Source: Jonesiaceae bacterium BS-20 (GTDB taxonomy: Bacteria; Actinomycetota; Actinomycetes; Actinomycetales; Cellulomonadaceae). From it: a DNA stretch of 64,000 nt. The stretch is from the NCBI GenBank assembly GCA_039995105.1, contig CP146203.1, positions 1,984,001 to 2,048,000 of the forward strand. Direction: 5' to 3'. How positions within the stretch are numbered: the first letter of the stretch is position 1; every line of letters begins with the position of its first letter. The notes under the pieces were generated by a model that was given only the letters and a program-made list of their open reading frames with translations, searched no databases and was not told the DNA's origin. This document shows, one piece after another, positions 62,595 to 64,000 of the stretch. The position numbers and the translations under genes were made by a program.

Positions 62595-64000
62595 TCATCT
62601 TGCGGTCTCCATGGTTTTCAGTTTGTCCTCAAAGAACGCATACGCGGCACGCATGTCTGCCTCACGGTCGTTCGTTTCAAACGGGAACTCATAGGTGTAC
62701 CGGCTAGGTCGGTGGCCCGTAAGTTCTTCAGCCGCATCGCAGTCTAATTCGGTCTTAGGGAAGGTACGTTCTTCACTGGTCAATGACTCGCCCTTCTTGC
62801 GGTACTCACCAGCAATACTGTTGGGCACTTGGCGGCCATTAGCGTCATAGAGGTTCTTCTTTTCATACCCGTACAGGACCGCAAACTGTGTCCGGTAGAC
62901 CGTGCATAACTCATCCGCGCTGAGACCCAACATGAGAGCTACCAGTGCGTCGATCTCAACCAGGGCCTGCCTGCGAGCCGTTGCATTCCGTAGTGGCGTA
63001 GCCGCTGACCAAGCCGGTTCAATGTCACCAAGTGAAACCTTGCCGTTGTAATCCCGGTGGGGCGCCCACGTCATTGCCTGCCATGCCGGATCAAACGCGT
63101 CATTCCAAAGATCAGAGTATGCGTCCGTCAGACAATTGAGGCGCGCAGCCCGCAATGCAAGTTCGCTCGAAAGCGGGTGGTCCTGCACGAATGGTAGTCG
63201 TCCAAATGTCGAGGCGTGAATTCCAGACTTGGGAGCTGCTCTAACAGAGAAGTCTAGTGATAATGATTGTGAAAAGGCCGCCAGACAGAACAAAGTTTCC
63301 GCAGTCTGATTGGGAATGCCTACGCTTGCAACACCATGAATGTGCGCTGTTCCGGGTGGGATAATCGTAGAGATTAGAGTTCTTTCACCTGTGTTCGCCG
63401 CCATTGCACGCCAAGCAATACGGTAGTGATCCCGTGCGGGAATCTCACCGTTCTCACCCCAGTGGGTGTAGGCGGAGTCGTAGTCCTGCTTGCTTGGAAC
63501 CGGTTTGTATGAAGTGTACGGCGACGCCTCTGGAGCGAGAGTCTCCAGATCAACCTCAGACCAGTCGAGGTTGTTCTTCATGCCTTTGTTGGGCTGCTTA
63601 AAAAAAGGCAAACCAACGTGGAAGTTTGGCCCTTGGAGAATTGTCTCCTTCCAAGCTTCTGGTTGGCCCCAAGCGACATCAAAATACCCTTTTTGGCGGT
63701 CGATTGTTTCATTCCAACCTGCTGAAAACTCAGGTTTTAAGGCAGAAACTCTTGGATTTACTGAAAGTACTTCAAGTGCATGTTCTACCGAAGTATTCAC
63801 AGAGTAGACCATCGGAGTACTCAAGATGGATTCTCCTGTCCGTCCCAAGACCCTGTTCCAAACATCCAAGGTGTCTACCGTGACTTTAGAAATACGATGG
63901 GCGTGTGAACTTTGATCCCATTTTCCAAGGTCATTCTTCACCCCCGGTTCAGGCCCCAACCCATCATGTTGGAAGGAACGCACCACTGTTTCAGGATGAT
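62595..64000 (-). CDS. type IIG/Eco57I-like DNA methyltransferase, C-terminal part
   Basis: The frame is open to the right edge of the window (no stop in the last codons), so the N-terminus and any catalytic motif (NPPY) lie outside. The visible 468 residues resemble the target-recognition half of type IIG and PglX-like methyltransferases: YRIAWRAMAANTGERTLISTIIPPG, then FCLAAFSQSLSLDF..GIHASTFGRLPFVQ, then ARRQALVEIDALVALMLGLSADELC. It would recognise and modify self DNA. It is 57 bp upstream of the DEAD helicase gene on the same strand and is thus the first visible gene of the module. The call depends on motif recognition and is uncertain until the missing part is seen. Confidence 0.7.
   Translation of the reverse strand, partial: HPETVVRSFQHDGLGPEPGVKNDLGKWDQSSHAHRISKVTVDTLDVWNRVLGRTGESILSTPMVYSVNTSVEHALEVLSVNPRVSALKPEFSAGWNETIDRQKGYFDVAWGQPEAWKETILQGPNFHVGLPFFKQPNKGMKNNLDWSEVDLETLAPEASPYTSYKPVPSKQDYDSAYTHWGENGEIPARDHYRIAWRAMAANTGERTLISTIIPPGTAHIHGVASVGIPNQTAETLFCLAAFSQSLSLDFSVRAAPKSGIHASTFGRLPFVQDHPLSSELALRAARLNCLTDAYSDLWNDAFDPAWQAMTWAPHRDYNGKVSLGDIEPAWSAATPLRNATARRQALVEIDALVALMLGLSADELCTVYRTQFAVLYGYEKKNLYDANGRQVPNSIAGEYRKKGESLTSEERTFPKTELDCDAAEELTGHRPSRYTYEFPFETNDREADMRAAYAFFEDKLKTMETAR

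Overview
This window is actinobacterial DNA of moderate G+C. The signs are frequent GTG/TTG starts, a LAxTG-type sortase signal, many lipoproteins and LacI/GntR regulators, and sugar permeases with no ATPase of their own (usual where one shared MsiK-type ATPase serves several importers). No rRNA, complete tRNA or CRISPR array was found. The genus cannot be fixed from the sequence.

Layout. 1-9.1 kb: cell-envelope and housekeeping genes (the N-terminal part of an alpha/beta hydrolase, a VWD+LCCL lipoprotein, a TIGR01777 epimerase, a TauE/SafE transporter, an amidohydrolase with an ankyrin lipoprotein). Two decayed genes lie here, a frameshifted TspO and a truncated DUF6891-like gene, along with a FitAB-type toxin-antitoxin pair that has a perfect palindrome at its promoter. 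9.1-21.4 kb: a galactoside/galactan locus with a surface-anchored glycosidase, a GH36 alpha-galactosidase, an ABC importer without ATPase, and two paralogous LacI regulators at its ends. 21.7-25.3 kb: a large membrane lipoprotein and a GltS-type symporter. 25.7-32.3 kb: an intact (deoxy)ribose operon, rbsK-rbsC-rbsB-rbsA-rbsD-deoC-gntR. 32.5-35.9 kb: an ABC drug-type exporter, a quinone-oxidoreductase-like enzyme with a textbook terminator, and a small membrane protein.

36-64 kb looks like a defence island. It starts with a STAND-like ATPase/TPR protein. A tRNA 3'-end-like fragment at about 39.83 kb, just before the big defence genes, could mark an integration junction. Two modules then face each other. 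On the plus strand are a 2.2k-residue DUF4011/DUF3320 SF1 helicase with a transglutaminase-like region and a nuclease-like domain, an unrecognised 362-aa protein overlapping it by 11 bp, and a DUF4209 protein with the RNxxxHG (HEPN-like) motif. On the minus strand, read from the right edge, are the C-terminal part of a type IIG/Eco57I-like methyltransferase, a 2225-aa DEAD helicase with DUF1998/MZB cysteine clusters and a nuclease-like domain (DruE/DISARM-like), a UvrD helicase with a RelE-like N-terminus, and a 1192-aa SIR2 protein.

The most interesting hypothesis is that the minus-strand set is a self/non-self system (methyltransferase plus two helicases) coupled to a SIR2 NAD-depleting effector, and that the plus-strand set is a second helicase system with an RNase-type effector. 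The family calls rest on motifs read by eye. The functional coupling is inference.
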